The notes below the pieces were generated by a model, which was not told where the DNA came from, did not search any database, and was given only the letters and a program-made list of their open reading frames with translations. The translations under genes were made by a program, and so were the position numbers. Positions 50,621 to 51,543 of a stretch of 51,543 nt of DNA are shown here, piece after piece. Source of the DNA: Planctomycetota bacterium (GTDB lineage: Bacteria; Planctomycetota; MHYJ01; WSZJ01); NCBI GenBank assembly GCA_016190145.1, contig JACPRD010000152.1, forward strand, positions 1 to 51,543, in the 5' to 3' direction. Numbering within the stretch: position 1 is the stretch's first letter; every line of letters begins with the position of its first letter.

Positions 50621-51543
50621 CTACGGCACCCTCACCACCTCGTTCACGAACAGATCATCCTCAATCCCTCTCAGCCCGATCACGTACTCCCTTCCGCTCT
50701 CATCCTTCGGCGCGAGGAACCGGACGATCCGCTCTGCGCCGGGCTCCAGGCCGTAGACGACCTCGTCCAGCGTGCGCGCACCGTTCCCGCGGTTCACGTA
50801 GATCTTGAAGTCAGTTTTCTTTTCGCCGCGGTTTCTCACCGTGACGGTCACTTCCAGCCCCTTCCCGTCGGCCGTTTCTTCGATGCGCGGGAGGACGTCG
50901 ACCTCGGGGCGGACCGTCAGCACTCGCGTCAGCGTCGCTTCCCTTCTCGCCGCGCCGTCCGAGAAACTCACTTTCAGCCGCACGGAGTAGTCGCCCGGGC
51001 GGACGTCCGACGGCAGCGAGATCTCGAGCGGGAAACGAGCTTCCGCCCCCGGCGCGACTGAAGTCAGCTCGAGCGCGGGATCGATCGGGTGCCACTTGGG
51101 CGGAAGGACCGCTTCCACGATGCGCAGGTTGTGGATGGGTTCGGGGAAGCGGTTGACGAGGCGGAAGGTGACGGTCTGGGCGCTGGTGCGGGACTTGAGG
51201 GGGTGGCCTTCGAAGACGCCGGAGAGCTGGGTTTCGGCGAAAGCGGTGTCGGAGACGACGAGGAAGAAGGGGGCGGTGCCGGTGTCGATGCGCTGGCGGC
51301 CGCCGGCGTCGGTGGGGACGGCGGCGGCGCGGCCGAGGAGGTCGAGGCGGACGAGTTTGTCGCCGAGCCAGGCGTCGAGGAGGCGGGGGGTGGAGGGGTT
51401 GACGAAGAGGATGAGGCGGTCGTCCTTTTTGAACGTGAGGACATCGGGGAGGAGTTCGCCGGGGACGGGCTGGGCGCCGGAGAGGAGGTCGTTGAGGAGG
51501 CGGAGAGTGAACCAGGAGGCGGTGGGGGCGCCGGAGGGGGTGA
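50621..51543 (-). CDS. Secreted enzyme-like protein, C-terminal part (partial)
   Basis: The frame is open from the window edge to the stop at 50621, at least 307 residues, so the N-terminus is missing; a GTG at 51118 is internal. The visible part begins ASWFTLRLLNDLLSGAQPV, then FKKDDRLILFVNPSTPRLLDAWLGDKLVRLDLLGRAAAVP, PFFLVVSD and a beta-sandwich (VTFRLVNRFPEPIHNLRIVEAVLPPKW, DVRPGDYSVRLKVSF, DGKGLEVTVTVRNRGEKKTDFKIYV). This resembles the end of planctomycetal glycoside-hydrolase-like proteins, with NEW3/CARDB-type domains. The catalytic part is outside the window, so the activity is not claimed. Confidence 0.7.
   Translation of the reverse strand, partial: TPSGAPTASWFTLRLLNDLLSGAQPVPGELLPDVLTFKKDDRLILFVNPSTPRLLDAWLGDKLVRLDLLGRAAAVPTDAGGRQRIDTGTAPFFLVVSDTAFAETQLSGVFEGHPLKSRTSAQTVTFRLVNRFPEPIHNLRIVEAVLPPKWHPIDPALELTSVAPGAEARFPLEISLPSDVRPGDYSVRLKVSFSDGAARREATLTRVLTVRPEVDVLPRIEETADGKGLEVTVTVRNRGEKKTDFKIYVNRGNGARTLDEVVYGLEPGAERIVRFLAPKDESGREYVIGLRGIEDDLFVNEVVRVP

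Overview
This is a high-G+C, gene-dense window from a Gram-negative (LPS-bearing) bacterium. Several protein types are most familiar from Planctomycetota: a YdjY-domain protein, a secreted prenyltransferase-fold toroid, FG-GAP/VCBS secreted proteins, HEAT-type secreted paralogs and a bacterial myo-inositol-1-phosphate synthase. I therefore lean to Planctomycetota or a neighbouring phylum. This is inference: there is no rRNA or other decisive marker. I saw no tRNA, rRNA, CRISPR array, complete insertion sequence or prophage. Many adjacent genes overlap by 4 nt (ATGA, GTGA, TTGA), which points to translationally coupled operons.

Layout. (1) 1-2136, minus: a DUF58 protein and a BatA-type membrane protein cut by the window edge. 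(2) 2341-11405, plus: a respiratory complex I operon holding only the seven membrane-arm subunits, nuoA-H-J-K-L-M-N, ending in an arginase whose TTG start overlaps the nuoN stop. (3) 11549-18953, minus: lysA, an FG-GAP repeat protein, and three related secreted HEAT-like proteins in tandem. (4) 19139-26495, mainly plus: leuS, then four related secreted proteins sharing a G-[DQ]-W-[VA]-E-Y-E motif, interrupted by one opposing DUF4424-like gene. (5) 26461-31991, minus: a coupled set encoding a secreted protein, a LysR regulator, a TonB protein with a probable CTG start, and a TonB-dependent receptor. (6) 32058-38090, minus: MIPS, a terpenoid-cyclase-fold toroid, a two-helix membrane protein and a YdjY protein as one coupled operon; then ubiX and an unknown gene. 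(7) 38224-42137, plus: an MMPL/RND lipid exporter coupled to a COG2907 flavoprotein. (8) 42186-44729, minus: a site-2 protease, scpA and a second FG-GAP protein. (9) 45062-49851, plus: Kdo/LPS genes kdsD, kdsC, a very long LptC-LptA-like protein and an unknown gene in the position where lptB often lies. (10) 49950-51543, minus: two small unknown genes and the C-terminal part of a secreted enzyme-like protein.

How it fits together. The window mixes energy metabolism (proton-pumping arm), amino-acid metabolism (arginase, DAP decarboxylase), translation (LeuRS), chromosome condensation (ScpA) and much envelope biology (Kdo/LPS, RND exporter, TonB uptake, secreted repeat proteins).

The most interesting unexplained material is: the four-member GDWVEYE family with two conserved cysteines; the tandem HEAT-like trio; long imperfect palindromes of one sequence family on both sides of kdsD; and unusual insertions or extensions in NuoL, NuoH and NuoK.
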